A stretch of 64,000 bases of DNA from Syntrophotaleaceae bacterium (GTDB taxonomy: Bacteria > Desulfobacterota > Desulfuromonadia > Desulfuromonadales > Syntrophotaleaceae). Where the stretch lies: positions 62,001 to 126,000 of the forward strand of contig JAWKQB010000003.1 in NCBI GenBank assembly GCA_041390365.1, read 5' to 3'. A program made the position numbers and the translations under genes. The notes under the pieces were generated by a model, which saw only the letters and a list, made by a program, of their open reading frames with translations, searched no databases and was not told where the DNA came from. This document shows, piece after piece, positions 34,723 to 43,266 of this stretch (the first letter of the stretch is position 1; the number at the start of each line of letters is the position of its first letter).

Positions 34723-35352
34723 CTATCCCATGCGCAGCCGGATGAAACCGTCCAGATCCTCGCAGAGCAGGTAAGGATTGTGCATTTTTTCGTAGCCGAT
34801 AGTCGAAACCGGCTGGGGTCCGTAATCGTGCCCGGGATACACCAGAGTTTCATCGGGAAATTCGGCGAGACGCCGAAGACTGCGGTATAGCGCTTTGGGG
34901 TCGCTATTTTGCATATCCGCCCGACCAACTTTGGTGACAAACAGGGTATCTCCGGTGAGTAGAGCTCCGGGGGGATGCAGGGTGATATCTCCGGGAGTAT
35001 GGCCGGGGGTGTGAATGACGGTGACCTCGGCCTTGCCGAGAGGCAGCACGTTGCCATCCTCCAGGGCCAGGTCGGCGTGCGGCAGCGCCAGTGGGTGAGC
35101 GGCCAGGACCGCTCCCGTCGCCCGCAAAATGGTTTCGTTGCCGGCAATATGATCCCGGTGCCCGTGGGTATTGGCCAGGATTTTGATCTTTACCCCTCTC
35201 TCATCGGCTGAGGCCAGCATCCTTTCCGGTTCAAAGGAAGGATCGACGGCCATCCCTTCAAGGGTCTGCGGGCAGTAGACGAGATAGCTGAAGTTCTGCA
35301 TCTCTCCGGCCGGTATCTGAACAATTTCAAGCGAAGGCTTCTGCATCTTCAT
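34723..35352 (-). CDS. Glyoxalase II-like MBL-fold hydrolase
   Basis: About 209 residues. MBL motif ANTHGHRDHIAGN (HxHxDH form THGHRDH), then HTPGHTPGDITL, LLTGDTLFVTKVGRAD and YPGHDYGP, all typical of hydroxyacylglutathione-hydrolase-like and persulfide-dioxygenase-like proteins. The ATG at 35352 overlaps the upstream small gene stop by 4 bp, while an ATG at 35346 has better spacing to GGAG. It probably hydrolyses a thioester in the cytosol. Confidence 0.88.
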   Translation of the reverse strand: MKMQKPSLEIVQIPAGEMQNFSYLVYCPQTLEGMAVDPSFEPERMLASADERGVKIKILANTHGHRDHIAGNETILRATGAVLAAHPLALPHADLALEDGNVLPLGKAEVTVIHTPGHTPGDITLHPPGALLTGDTLFVTKVGRADMQNSDPKALYRSLRRLAEFPDETLVYPGHDYGPQPVSTIGYEKMHNPYLLCEDLDGFIRLRMG

Positions 35353-35543
35353 TCTCCGGTCCGGTGGATTTCGCCATTGACAATCCGAAAGGATTCTCCG
35401 GTCTCCCGCACCGACCAACGGTCACCTTCAGCTGGCGGCAGTGGGAACTCCCGACGACCGAGATAGACGTCCTCGCCATCAATCATCCCCCACCATTCGA
35501 GGGCCCCGTTCTGCCAGATTTTCGTTCTGAGGCCAAAGGCCAT
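35349..35543 (-). CDS. Small conserved-looking hypothetical protein
   Basis: 64 residues, starting from an ATG with GGGAGG at ideal distance and translationally coupled (ATGA) to the MBL hydrolase gene. The sequence is rich in beta-type residues (IWQNGALEWWGMIDGEDVYLGRREFPLP...RIVNGEIHRTGE) and lacks signal or membrane segments. I do not recognise a family. The tight coupling and clean ribosome site support it as a real gene working with the hydrolase. Confidence 0.65.
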   Translation of the reverse strand: MAFGLRTKIWQNGALEWWGMIDGEDVYLGRREFPLPPAEGDRWSVRETGESFRIVNGEIHRTGE

Positions 35544-35724
35544 GCTGTCCTCCCTGAATAAGTTTAAATATTACGACAGGCTTCCCCCCTGGTCAATGAC
35601 CGGATTCATCTCTGCTTCCGCACCCGATTCCGGGAGCCGTCGGCCAAGGCCCTTGTGAAGCGGCCGGCAAACCTTTATAATCCCTGGACCGAAATCAACA
35701 GAACCGGAAAGGATAGCGCTTGTG

Positions 35725-36564
35725 ATGAAATTCGCCAAAATGCACGGAGCCGGCAACGACTACGTTTACGTCAACTGTTTCGAAACCACGGTTGCCGATC
35801 CCCCGGCCGTTGCCCGGCAGGTCAGCAACCGCAACTTCGGCATCGGATCCGATGGACTGATCCTGATCATGCCGTCACAGGTCGCCGACGTTCGCATGCG
35901 CATGTTCAATTCAGACGGCAGCGAGTCTGAGATGTGCGGGAACGGCATCCGCTGCGTGGCGAAATACGCCTACGATCACGGTCTGGTGGACACAAAGGAA
36001 ATGACCGCGGAGACCGGGGCCGGCATCCTCAGGCTTCAGCTTTTCGTCAACGACCGCGACAAGGTCGACCGGGTCCGGGTCAACATGGGTTTGCCACGGC
36101 TGACCCGCGGTGAAATCCCCATGACCGGCTCTCCCGGGGAAAAGGTCATCTCCGAAGAGCTGAAGGTCCTGGACCGGACCTTTCACATCACCTGCGTTTC
36201 CATGGGAAACCCTCATTGCGTGATCTTCGTCGACAACGTGGCCGAGTTCCCCCTGGAAAAATATGGTCCGATCATCGAAAAACACCCCCTTTTTCCCAAC
36301 CGGACCAACGTCGAGTTCGTGGAGGTGGTTTCCCCCGCCGAGGTCAGGCAGCGCACCTGGGAACGAGGTGCCGGCGAAACGCTTGCCTGCGGTACCGGCT
36401 CCTCGGCAGTCACCGTAGCCGGCGTGCTGAACGGGCGCACCGGGCGGAAAATCCTCAATCACCTGCTGGGTGGCGATCTGGAGATGGAGTGGGCCGAGGA
36501 TGGCAGCGTCTTCATGACCGGCCCGGCGGTCCAGGTGTTTGAAGGGGTCTTCGATCCTCAGTAG
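35725..36564 (+). CDS. dapF: Diaminopimelate epimerase
   Basis: 279 residues from ATG 35725 (GTG at 35722 is the alternative; AAAGGA upstream). Both catalytic cysteines are seen: SEMCGNGIRCVAKYA (about residue 73) and LACGTGSSAV (about 220). MHGAGNDYVYVN and MGNPHCVIFVD are also typical. It interconverts LL- and meso-diaminopimelate for lysine and peptidoglycan. It heads a plus-strand run with the HAD gene, nfo, dtd and darP. Confidence 0.96.
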   Translation: MKFAKMHGAGNDYVYVNCFETTVADPPAVARQVSNRNFGIGSDGLILIMPSQVADVRMRMFNSDGSESEMCGNGIRCVAKYAYDHGLVDTKEMTAETGAGILRLQLFVNDRDKVDRVRVNMGLPRLTRGEIPMTGSPGEKVISEELKVLDRTFHITCVSMGNPHCVIFVDNVAEFPLEKYGPIIEKHPLFPNRTNVEFVEVVSPAEVRQRTWERGAGETLACGTGSSAVTVAGVLNGRTGRKILNHLLGGDLEMEWAEDGSVFMTGPAVQVFEGVFDPQ

Positions 36565-36597
36565 ACTGTTTTGAAACTGGAGCCGATTTTTGGTTCT

Positions 36598-36636
36598 TCA
36601 TGGGTCTTATAAGACCTGTAGGACCCATGGGACTCA
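36598..36636. repeat. Palindromic intergenic repeat (TGGGTC...GACCCA type)
   Basis: Between dapF and the HAD gene: ATGGGTC is matched by GACCCAT about 16 bases later, with GGTCTTATAAGACC as a perfect inner palindrome. A related fragment (TATAGGACCTTGGACCC) is seen at about 45961-45977 ahead of hemB. Non-coding. Confidence 0.6.
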
Positions 36637-36655
36637 TTCTTTCCGACAGGCCCTT

Positions 36656-37321
36656 ATGGATTTCCTGCTGTTCGACCTTGACAATACCCTCTATTCCCCC
36701 GATCGGAATCTTTTCAACCTGATCGATCGGCGGATCAATGACTACATGCACGAAGTGGTCGGCATTCCTCTGGAGGAGGTGGACCTGCTCCGGCGCCGCT
36801 ACTGGCAGCGCTACGGGGTGACCATGCAGGGGCTGATGCGCCATCACCAGGTGGACCCGGAAGATTATCTGCACTACGTGCACGACATCGATGTCAGCAG
36901 CCGCATTCTTCCCGACCCCGAGCTGCAGCAGACTTTGCAGGGGCTGCCCCATCGTCGGGCCATCTTCACCAACAGCTCCACCGCTCACAGCCGCAGGGTC
37001 CTGGAGGCCCTGCAATTGAGCGAGCTGTTCGAGGAAATTTTCGATATCCGGGTGGCCAATTACCTGCCCAAGCCCCTGCCCGATCCGTACCACGCCGTTC
37101 TCGCCCGTCTCGAGGTCCCCGCCGCAGCCTGCATCATGGTGGAAGATACGGTGGAAAACCTCCGCACGGCAAAGGAACTGGGCATGGGCACTATCCTGGT
37201 TGGTCCTGAAAAAACCGCTCCCGAACCGTTTGTCGATGTCCGCATCGACCGGATCACTGACATTGCCGTGGCCCTTGAAAAGTGGTTCGACAACCCGCTC
37301 AGCATGAGGGAGATCCCTTGA
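36656..37321 (+). CDS. HAD-superfamily pyrimidine 5'-nucleotidase-like phosphatase
   Basis: 221 residues from ATG 36656. HAD motifs: I FDLDNTLY (DxD at 6-8), II FTNSST, III a lysine in LPKPLPD, IV MVEDTVENL. The cap and length match the SDT1/PHM8 pyrimidine 5'-nucleotidase group, which dephosphorylates nucleoside monophosphates. The nfo start codon follows its stop by 2 bases, so these genes are co-transcribed. Confidence 0.88.
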   Translation: MDFLLFDLDNTLYSPDRNLFNLIDRRINDYMHEVVGIPLEEVDLLRRRYWQRYGVTMQGLMRHHQVDPEDYLHYVHDIDVSSRILPDPELQQTLQGLPHRRAIFTNSSTAHSRRVLEALQLSELFEEIFDIRVANYLPKPLPDPYHAVLARLEVPAAACIMVEDTVENLRTAKELGMGTILVGPEKTAPEPFVDVRIDRITDIAVALEKWFDNPLSMREIP

Positions 37322-37323
37322 CC

Positions 37324-38175
37324 ATGCCCCTGCTCGGTGCCCATGTGTCGATTTCGGGCGGGGTCAGCAAGGCGTTCGCCCGGGCCGAAGAGCTTGGCAT
37401 CAACGCCATGCAGATCTTCACCAAAAATGCCAACCGCTGGCAGGCCAAGCCTCTCCCGGCCGAAGAGATCGAGGGTTTCGCCGCCGCCTGGCGGCAAAGC
37501 TCCGTGGCCTCGGTCGTCGCCCACGACAGTTATCTGATCAATCTTGCGGCTCCCGAAGGGGAAACGCGCAGCCGTTCATTGCTGGCTTTTCTCGACGAAA
37601 TGCAGCGCTGTGCCGCCCTCGGCATCCCGCATCTGGTCATGCACCCCGGAGCTCATCTCGGCGACGGGGAAACCGCGGGCCTGCAGCGCATTGCCAACGC
37701 CTTTCGCACCCTGTTTGCGGAAGCTCCGCCGAAGGTTACTGTGCTGCTGGAAAACACCGCCGGCCAGGGAAGCTGCCTCGGACATCGCTTCGAGCATCTC
37801 GCAAGCCTCATGGAGCTGGTCCCCGCAGGCCGTTTCGCCGTCTGTTTCGATACCTGCCATGCCCTGGCCGCAGGGTACGATCTGACCTCGGCGGAGGGTT
37901 ATCATCGGACGCTGACAGAGTTTGATCGGATCATCGGCATCGACCGCATAGCCGCCTTTCATCTCAATGATTCGAAAAAGGGGCTTGGCAGCCGGGTGGA
38001 CCGCCACGCTCACATCGGCGAGGGCGCTGTTCCCCTTGAAGTTTTCCGGGCCCTGATGCGGGACGAGCGCTTTCAAGAAGTGCCGAAACTTCTTGAAACC
38101 GAACCCGGGGACGACAACTGCCACCACCGTGCGGAGCTGGCCCTGCTGAGAAGCCTGGCGGAGGCGGAAGCATGA
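37324..38175 (+). CDS. nfo: Endonuclease IV (AP endonuclease)
   Basis: 283 residues from ATG 37324 (GGGAGAT upstream). TIM-barrel trinuclear zinc enzyme: LGAHVSISGGV, MQIFTKNANRW, HDSYLINLA, HPGAHLGDGE, LLENTAGQG, CFDTCHALAAGYDL, HLNDSKKGLGSRVDRHAHIGEG. It incises DNA 5' of abasic sites and at oxidised bases. It overlaps dtd by 4 bp (ATGA). Confidence 0.96.
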   Translation: MPLLGAHVSISGGVSKAFARAEELGINAMQIFTKNANRWQAKPLPAEEIEGFAAAWRQSSVASVVAHDSYLINLAAPEGETRSRSLLAFLDEMQRCAALGIPHLVMHPGAHLGDGETAGLQRIANAFRTLFAEAPPKVTVLLENTAGQGSCLGHRFEHLASLMELVPAGRFAVCFDTCHALAAGYDLTSAEGYHRTLTEFDRIIGIDRIAAFHLNDSKKGLGSRVDRHAHIGEGAVPLEVFRALMRDERFQEVPKLLETEPGDDNCHHRAELALLRSLAEAEA

Positions 38176-38621
38176 GGGCCGTGCTGCAGCGTGTCACGGA
38201 ATCCCGGGTCGTTGTTGCCGACGAAACTGTTGGGGCTATCGGGCAGGGCCTGCTGGTTCTGCTGGGAGTGGAACAGGGGGACAGGGAGCCGGATGCCGCC
38301 TACTTGGCGAAGAAAACAGCGGAACTGCGGATGTTCGAGGACGAAGAAGGCAAAATGAATCTGTCGGTGGCGGATAAGGCGGGGCAGGTCCTGGTCGTCT
38401 CCCAGTTCACTCTCGCCGCCGACTGCCGCAAGGGACGCCGCCCCGGCTTTTCCGGTGCCGCGGCTCCCGAAGAGGCCAACCGCCTCTACCTTCATTACGT
38501 GGATCTGCTGCGCGGACAGGGCCTGACTGTGGCCACCGGCCGCTTTCAGGCGATGATGCAGGTTCACCTGGTCAACGACGGCCCGGTGACCTTTCTGCTG
38601 GACAGCCGCAAGGTTTTTTGA
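38172..38621 (+). CDS. dtd: D-aminoacyl-tRNA deacylase
   Basis: 149 residues, full length for Dtd. SQFTLAADCRKGRRPGF contains the catalytic-site SQFTL loop and NDGPVTFLLD the Gly-cis-Pro (GP) motif that excludes L-amino acids. It removes D-amino acids mischarged on tRNA. ATG overlaps the nfo stop. The next gene, darP, starts 18 bp after its stop. Confidence 0.96.
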   Translation: MRAVLQRVTESRVVVADETVGAIGQGLLVLLGVEQGDREPDAAYLAKKTAELRMFEDEEGKMNLSVADKAGQVLVVSQFTLAADCRKGRRPGFSGAAAPEEANRLYLHYVDLLRGQGLTVATGRFQAMMQVHLVNDGPVTFLLDSRKVF

Positions 38622-38639
38622 GGTTTGAAAGGTGCAGGG

Positions 38640-39161
38640 GTGAACGATAATCACCATGGAGAGAAAGCTGCGCCGAGCCGCAGCGCCAGGAAACGGGCCG
38701 CACGTTCGGTGGAGGATCTCGCTGTCCGGCTGACGGAACTGGCCGCGGCCGACTTCCGCCGCCTGCCGGTGGAGGGGGATGTGCGCCGGGAACTGGAGGC
38801 GGCCCGCAGCATCAAGGCCCACGGCGCCCGCAAACGGCAGATCAAGCATCTGGCCGGCCTGCTTCGCCGGGACGAAGAGACCCGCGAAGCATTGGAGGGT
38901 TTTGTCAGCGAACTCGATCAGGGCCGATTTCGGGATGCGGCGCGGTTCCATTTTTTGGAGGAGTTGCGCGAGCGGCTCTGCGACCCGAACCAGCGGGAGG
39001 ACGCCATGGAGGAAGTCCGCAGCGTCCTGCCTGATCTGGAGGAAGTCAGGGTCCGGCGTCTGGCCGAGGCAGCTGCGGGAGGTGCCGACAAACGGGCTTT
39101 TCGTGAGCTGTTCCGGGTCCTGAAGGCCGCGGAGGAGTCGCTTCACCAGCCTCCGAAATGA
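38640..39161 (+). CDS. darP: DarP/YjgA (DUF615) 50S ribosome assembly factor
   Basis: About 173 residues from GTG 38640 with AAAGG upstream. Highly charged alpha-helical protein with the DUF615 pattern: SRSARKRAARSVEDLAVRLTEL, IKAHGARKRQIKHLAGLLRR and RDAARFHFLEELRERLCD. It associates with late 50S assembly intermediates in E. coli. Last gene of the dapF-to-darP run; a bidirectional terminator follows three bases after the stop. Confidence 0.85.
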   Translation: MNDNHHGEKAAPSRSARKRAARSVEDLAVRLTELAAADFRRLPVEGDVRRELEAARSIKAHGARKRQIKHLAGLLRRDEETREALEGFVSELDQGRFRDAARFHFLEELRERLCDPNQREDAMEEVRSVLPDLEEVRVRRLAEAAAGGADKRAFRELFRVLKAAEESLHQPPK

Positions 39162-39163
39162 AA

Positions 39164-39195
39164 AAGGACCGGCATTGACATGCTGGTCCTTTTTT
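39164..39195. terminator. Bidirectional rho-independent terminator between darP and trxA
   Basis: The inverted repeat AAGGACCGGCAT / ATGCTGGTCCTT with a 4-base loop is flanked by an A-run on the left and a T-run on the right. It can therefore end both the darP (plus) and trxA (minus) transcripts. Confidence 0.92.
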
Positions 39196-39214
39196 CGTTG
39201 ACCCTGATTTTCTC

Positions 39215-39544
39215 TTAAAGCGCTTTTTTGATCAAACTTTCCAGCTGGCCCTTGGGCACCGCCCCAACCACCTGATCGACCACTTCGCCGCCCTTGAACA
39301 GGATCAGGGTCGGAATGCCGCGAACGCCGTACTGTCCGGGCGTGGATGGGTTCTCATCCACATTCAGCTTGCAGATCTTGACCTGACCGTCAAAGGTATC
39401 GGCCAGAGTATCCACAATCGGCCCGATGGCTTTGCAGGGAGCACACCAGGAGGCCCAGAAATCGACCAGAACCGGAAGGTCGGATTGCAGAACCTGGCTT
39501 TCAAAATCAGCATCGGAAAGCTGAACTACTTTATCACCAGCCAT
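39215..39544 (-). CDS. trxA: Thioredoxin
   Basis: 109 residues from ATG 39544 (GGAGAAG upstream). Active site DFWASWCAPCKAIGP (the common GP at the second and third positions is AP here), with FKGGEVVDQVVG and the cis-Pro in GIPTLILF. It reduces cytosolic disulfides and would be the natural electron donor to the APS reductase at 17453. Monocistronic, convergent with darP. Confidence 0.96.
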   Translation of the reverse strand: MAGDKVVQLSDADFESQVLQSDLPVLVDFWASWCAPCKAIGPIVDTLADTFDGQVKICKLNVDENPSTPGQYGVRGIPTLILFKGGEVVDQVVGAVPKGQLESLIKKAL

Positions 39545-39608
39545 TGTCACTTCTCCTTTTCGCTTGTAGATCTGAACTATATTGCAATCAAATTAACACG
39601 CTTCTGGT

Positions 39609-39614
39609 TATAAT
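39609..39614 (+). promoter_or_regulatory. Possible -10 element ahead of the tetrapyrrole operon
   Basis: A perfect TATAAT lies about 145 bases upstream of the SIS-domain gene that opens the haem run. No good -35 is visible at the right distance, so this is tentative. It lies in the divergent trxA/SIS intergenic space. Confidence 0.3.
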
Positions 39615-39759
39615 AGATGACCCTTTGGAAAAATCAAGAATTTAAATATTGGAGTCGGCAGGATGACACTTGACAGCCTCACTCCCGCACCCTATGATTT
39701 CCCCGTTTTTATTCATTATCGTCCTTGTAACGTTCGGATTACAATGAGGTTCTTTATTC

Positions 39760-40332
39760 ATGCAGGAGCAGATTGCCCAATCCCTGAGGGAACACAACAA
39801 GGCGTTCGAAGAGACCTTCCTTCTCCAGGCCAAAGAGATGGCCGGTTTTGCCGAAACCGTGGTCGAGGCCTTCAATCAGGGTGGCCGCCTGCTGATTGCC
39901 GGTAGCGGCTCTCTGGGTGCGGCCGCCGATCTGGTGGTGAACCAGTTCCAGTATCGGCTCTCCATGGACAGGCCCCCCTTGCCGGCTCTATCCTTGTCCC
40001 AGAACATCGCCCTGGCGACGGCACTGGCCAGGGACGGGAAGGAATCGCAGTTTTTTTCCCGTCAGTTGAGGCTTATTGCGGGGGAGCGGGATATCCTGCT
40101 CGTCTTCTGGGACCTTGACCGGAATGAAATCCTGGAAGAAACCCTGGCCGCGGCCAAACAGCTGGAATGCCTGACTGCGGTGGTCCTGCAGGGCAAAGGG
40201 GAACTGACGGGGGAAAACCCGGACTACCTGTTCCGTCTCGGCACCGATTCCTTCCCCAGGGCGGTGGAGGCCACGGTCTTTTTCGGTCACCTGCTCTGCG
40301 AACTCGTCGAGAAATCCCTGTTCGGGATATGA
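39760..40332 (+). CDS. SIS-domain (GmhA/DiaA-like) protein
   Basis: 190 residues. A helical N terminus precedes a SIS fold: GGRLLIAGSGSLGAAADLVVNQFQYRL...LSLSQNIALATALA. GmhA family members isomerise sedoheptulose-7-phosphate, while DiaA-type members bind DnaA. The substrate-loop pattern of GmhA (NGGSAADAQH) reads GSGSLGAAADLV, so the enzymatic role is doubtful. It sits 36 bp before the precorrin-2 dehydrogenase gene and heads the tetrapyrrole run, so its product may serve that unit. Confidence 0.75.
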   Translation: MQEQIAQSLREHNKAFEETFLLQAKEMAGFAETVVEAFNQGGRLLIAGSGSLGAAADLVVNQFQYRLSMDRPPLPALSLSQNIALATALARDGKESQFFSRQLRLIAGERDILLVFWDLDRNEILEETLAAAKQLECLTAVVLQGKGELTGENPDYLFRLGTDSFPRAVEATVFFGHLLCELVEKSLFGI

Positions 40333-40368
40333 ACCGGCCTCTGCCACAAAGAGCCGGGGGTTGCTGCG

Positions 40369-41037
40369 GTGGCTGACTACCCTGTTATTTTCAATCTGTC
40401 CGGCCGGCTGTGCGTTGTGGTCGGCGGCGGTCCCATCGGTTTGCGCAAGGTTCGGGGACTGCTGATGGCCGGAGCCCGGGTCCGGCTGATTACCCAGGAC
40501 CTGTGTCCCGAGGAAACCGTACCCGCAGTTGTCGAAATCCTTTTGCGGGCGTATCGACCGGGGGACCTCGAAGGAGCTTTTCTGGCCCTGGCTGCCACCG
40601 GCGATCCCGAAGTCGACAAGGCCGTAGCCGCCGAGGCCCGCAGCCTCGGCATTCCGATCAGCTTGCCGGGACTTCCGGCTGCCGGGGATTTCTCCCTGCC
40701 GGCCGTGCTGCGACGGGGCGACCTGACCGTCACCGTTTCCACCGGCGGGCGCTGCCCCGCCCTTGCAGCACACCTCGCAGGGCGCCTTGGCGAATGGCTG
40801 CCGCCCGCCTGGGAAACCGTAGTTCGAATATCTTCCGCCATCCGCCGAATGTCTCTGGCTTTCCCGGATAAATTACCCTATAATCAACAAGTTATTGCCT
40901 GCCTGCTGGATGCCGGGCTGCCCCAGCTGATTGCGGCCGACGATAAGGACGCCGTCAACCGCCTGCTGCAGAAAGTGCTGGGCACCGACATCACCCTGGA
41001 AACGCTGGACGTGGAATGGCCGGACAGACAGCCATGA
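40369..41037 (+). CDS. Precorrin-2 dehydrogenase / sirohydrochlorin ferrochelatase (CysG-N/Met8-like)
   Basis: 222 residues from GTG 40369. N-terminal Rossmann motif CVVVGGGPIGLRKVRGLLMAGARVRLIT, then FLALAATGDPEVDKAVAAEA and FSLPAVLRRGDLTVTVSTGGRCPALA, as in the CysG N-terminal half and SirC. It oxidises precorrin-2 to sirohydrochlorin and may insert iron, yielding siroheme. Its product is the cofactor of the sulfite reductase at 13060. The stop overlaps the ccsA start (ATGA). Confidence 0.92.
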   Translation: MADYPVIFNLSGRLCVVVGGGPIGLRKVRGLLMAGARVRLITQDLCPEETVPAVVEILLRAYRPGDLEGAFLALAATGDPEVDKAVAAEARSLGIPISLPGLPAAGDFSLPAVLRRGDLTVTVSTGGRCPALAAHLAGRLGEWLPPAWETVVRISSAIRRMSLAFPDKLPYNQQVIACLLDAGLPQLIAADDKDAVNRLLQKVLGTDITLETLDVEWPDRQP

Positions 41038-41873
41038 GTATCATGCTTTTTATTCTGTTCAAATCAACCCTGCTGCTCTATCTCTGCGCCACCGCAGCCT
41101 ACCTGACCGGGATCATCACTCGCCGAAGCGGGGCCGAAACCGCAGGCCGCTGGCTGATGCGCGGCGGCTTCGCCGTGCATTGCGCGACCCTGGCGGCCCG
41201 CTTCCTGGCCCTCGGTCACGCGCCGGTGACCAGCCTGCACGAATCTTTGTCCTTTTTCGCCTGGAGTCTGGTGGGGATCTTCCTGCTCTTCGATCTGCAC
41301 TACCGCCTGGCCGTTCTCGGGGCCTTCCTCTCGCCCCTCGCCCTGCTGCTGATGCTGATCGGCTCCGCCGCCCCCATGGAGACGCAACAGCTCAACCCGA
41401 TACTGAACAGTTGGTGGTTTCCGGTCCATGTCACCCTGGCCTTTCTCGGCAACGCCGTATTCGCCATGGCTTTCATAGCCGGAGTCATGTACCTGCTGCA
41501 GGAACGGATGGTCAAGAGCAAGAAATTTTCCGGTCTCTTCTTCCGCCTGCCCTCGCTGGAAACCCTCGACTCCATCAATTACCGCTGCCTGACCTGGGGT
41601 TTCCCCCTCATGACCATGGGCATCGTTTCGGGTGCGGTCTGGGCCAACTCGGCCCTGGGCTCCTACTGGCGCTGGGATCCCAAGGAAACCTGGGCTTTGA
41701 TCACCTGGTTTCTTTACGCCGTCCTGCTCCACGGCCGCCTGGCCATCGGCTGGCGGGGCCGTCGGGCGGCGCTGTGGGCGATCATCGGTTTCGCCTGCCT
41801 GCTCTTCACATTTCTCGGCGTCAACCTGCTGATGTCGGAATACCACAGCTACGAAGCGTTTACCGGCAGATGA
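41034..41873 (+). CDS. CcsA/HemX-family cytochrome c assembly protein
   Basis: 279 residues, about eight transmembrane helices. The haem-handling WWD-type motif is GSYWRWDPKETWALITW, with conserved histidines around GHAPVTSLHES and LLHGRL. CcsA/ResC proteins export and present haem for attachment to c-type apocytochromes (system II). In hem operons the same fold is annotated HemX, which modulates HemA levels. The position immediately ahead of hemA fits either. The N terminus overlaps the preceding gene by 4 bp. Confidence 0.88.
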   Translation: MSIMLFILFKSTLLLYLCATAAYLTGIITRRSGAETAGRWLMRGGFAVHCATLAARFLALGHAPVTSLHESLSFFAWSLVGIFLLFDLHYRLAVLGAFLSPLALLLMLIGSAAPMETQQLNPILNSWWFPVHVTLAFLGNAVFAMAFIAGVMYLLQERMVKSKKFSGLFFRLPSLETLDSINYRCLTWGFPLMTMGIVSGAVWANSALGSYWRWDPKETWALITWFLYAVLLHGRLAIGWRGRRAALWAIIGFACLLFTFLGVNLLMSEYHSYEAFTGR

Positions 41874-41901
41874 TGGGCATGTTTTTTCAGGAATCACCGC
41901 C

Positions 41902-43188
41902 ATGAATATCATTGCCGTCGGCCTCAATCACAAAACCGCCCCCGTGGAAATCCGCGAACAGGTGGCCTTCTCCGCCGATTCCCTGGTTTGCCCCCTGGAA
42001 CGCCTGATCCGGCTGCCGGAAGTCGTCGAGGGTCTCATTCTTTCGACCTGCAACCGGGTCGAACTCTATGCCACCGGTCTCGATGCCGCGGCCGCCGTCG
42101 CCCGGATCAAGAACTTTCTCGCCGATTTTCACCAGGTGCCGGTGGCGACCCTGACTCCCCATTTCTACGAATACCGGGGCGAGGCGGCCATCCGCCACCT
42201 GTTTCGGGTCGCCGCCAGTCTCGATTCCATGGTCATCGGCGAACCCCAGATACTCGGTCAGCTCAAGGAGGCCTTTCTCTCCGCCCAGGCCTGTCAAAGC
42301 GCTGGCCTGATTCTGACCCGCCTGCTGCACAAATCCTTTTCCGTGGCCAAGCGGGTGCGCACGGAAACGGATATCGCCTGCCAGGCCGTGTCCATCTCCT
42401 ATTCGGCCGTCGAACTGGCGCGCAAGATCTTCGGCGATCTGCGCAGCCGCTCGGTTCTGATCCTCGGCGCCGGCGAGATGTGCGAACTGGCGGCCCGCCA
42501 TCTGGTCCAGCACCAGGTCGCCGGGGTGGTTGTGGCCAACCGCACCTATTCCCGGGCGGTAGAGCTGGCCGAACGGTTCGGCGGCCGCGCCGTCCAACTG
42601 GACGACATCGATGACCAGCTGCAGCAGGCCGACATCGTCCTGGCCTCGACCGGCGCCGGCGAGCACCTGCTGACCCGCAGCCGGGTCGAAGAGGTTATCC
42701 GCCGACGCAAGAACCGGCCCATGTTCTTCATCGACATTGCCGTACCGCGCAACATCGATCCCGAGATCAACGAAATCGACAATGTCTACCTTTACGATAT
42801 CGACGATCTGCAGAGCGTCATTGAGGCGAATCTGAAAGAGCGGCGCAAAGCCGCCGAAAAAGCCGAAATCATCATCGACCAGGAGATCGTGCGCTTTCAG
42901 GCCTGGCTGGCCGGACTCGAAATCGCCCCGACCATCGCCGCCCTGCGTCACCGTCTGGAGGATATCCGCCGCGGGGAGCTGGAAAAGACCTTGGCGCAAC
43001 TGAAGGATCTCGGCCCCAGGGAGCGGGAGGCGATCGATTCCCTGACCGCGGCCATCGTGAAAAAGATCCTGCACCAGCCGATCACCGTACTGAAGAAATC
43101 GCAGAACGACATGGAAGGGGAACAGTATCTGGAAGCGGTGCGGAAGCTTTTCGATCTGGATCTGCCGCCGAACGGGAACGGAGAGTAA
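41902..43188 (+). CDS. hemA: Glutamyl-tRNA reductase
   Basis: 428 residues. Catalytic Cys in LILSTCNRVELY (about 50), GEPQILGQLKEAF, the NADPH-binding SVLILGAGEMCELAARHL and the C-terminal dimerisation helices. It reduces glutamyl-tRNA to glutamate-1-semialdehyde, the first committed step of the C5 tetrapyrrole route. No glutamate-1-semialdehyde aminotransferase (hemL) is in the window. Part of the operon ccsA-hemA-hemC-cobA/hemD. Confidence 0.97.
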   Translation: MNIIAVGLNHKTAPVEIREQVAFSADSLVCPLERLIRLPEVVEGLILSTCNRVELYATGLDAAAAVARIKNFLADFHQVPVATLTPHFYEYRGEAAIRHLFRVAASLDSMVIGEPQILGQLKEAFLSAQACQSAGLILTRLLHKSFSVAKRVRTETDIACQAVSISYSAVELARKIFGDLRSRSVLILGAGEMCELAARHLVQHQVAGVVVANRTYSRAVELAERFGGRAVQLDDIDDQLQQADIVLASTGAGEHLLTRSRVEEVIRRRKNRPMFFIDIAVPRNIDPEINEIDNVYLYDIDDLQSVIEANLKERRKAAEKAEIIIDQEIVRFQAWLAGLEIAPTIAALRHRLEDIRRGELEKTLAQLKDLGPREREAIDSLTAAIVKKILHQPITVLKKSQNDMEGEQYLEAVRKLFDLDLPPNGNGE

Positions 43189-43266
43189 AGAATCGGAGCC
43201 GTCCGAAAACACCCTCGATTCCGACGAGCCCGATAACCGGTCAGGTCATTGAATAAAAGGATTTAT

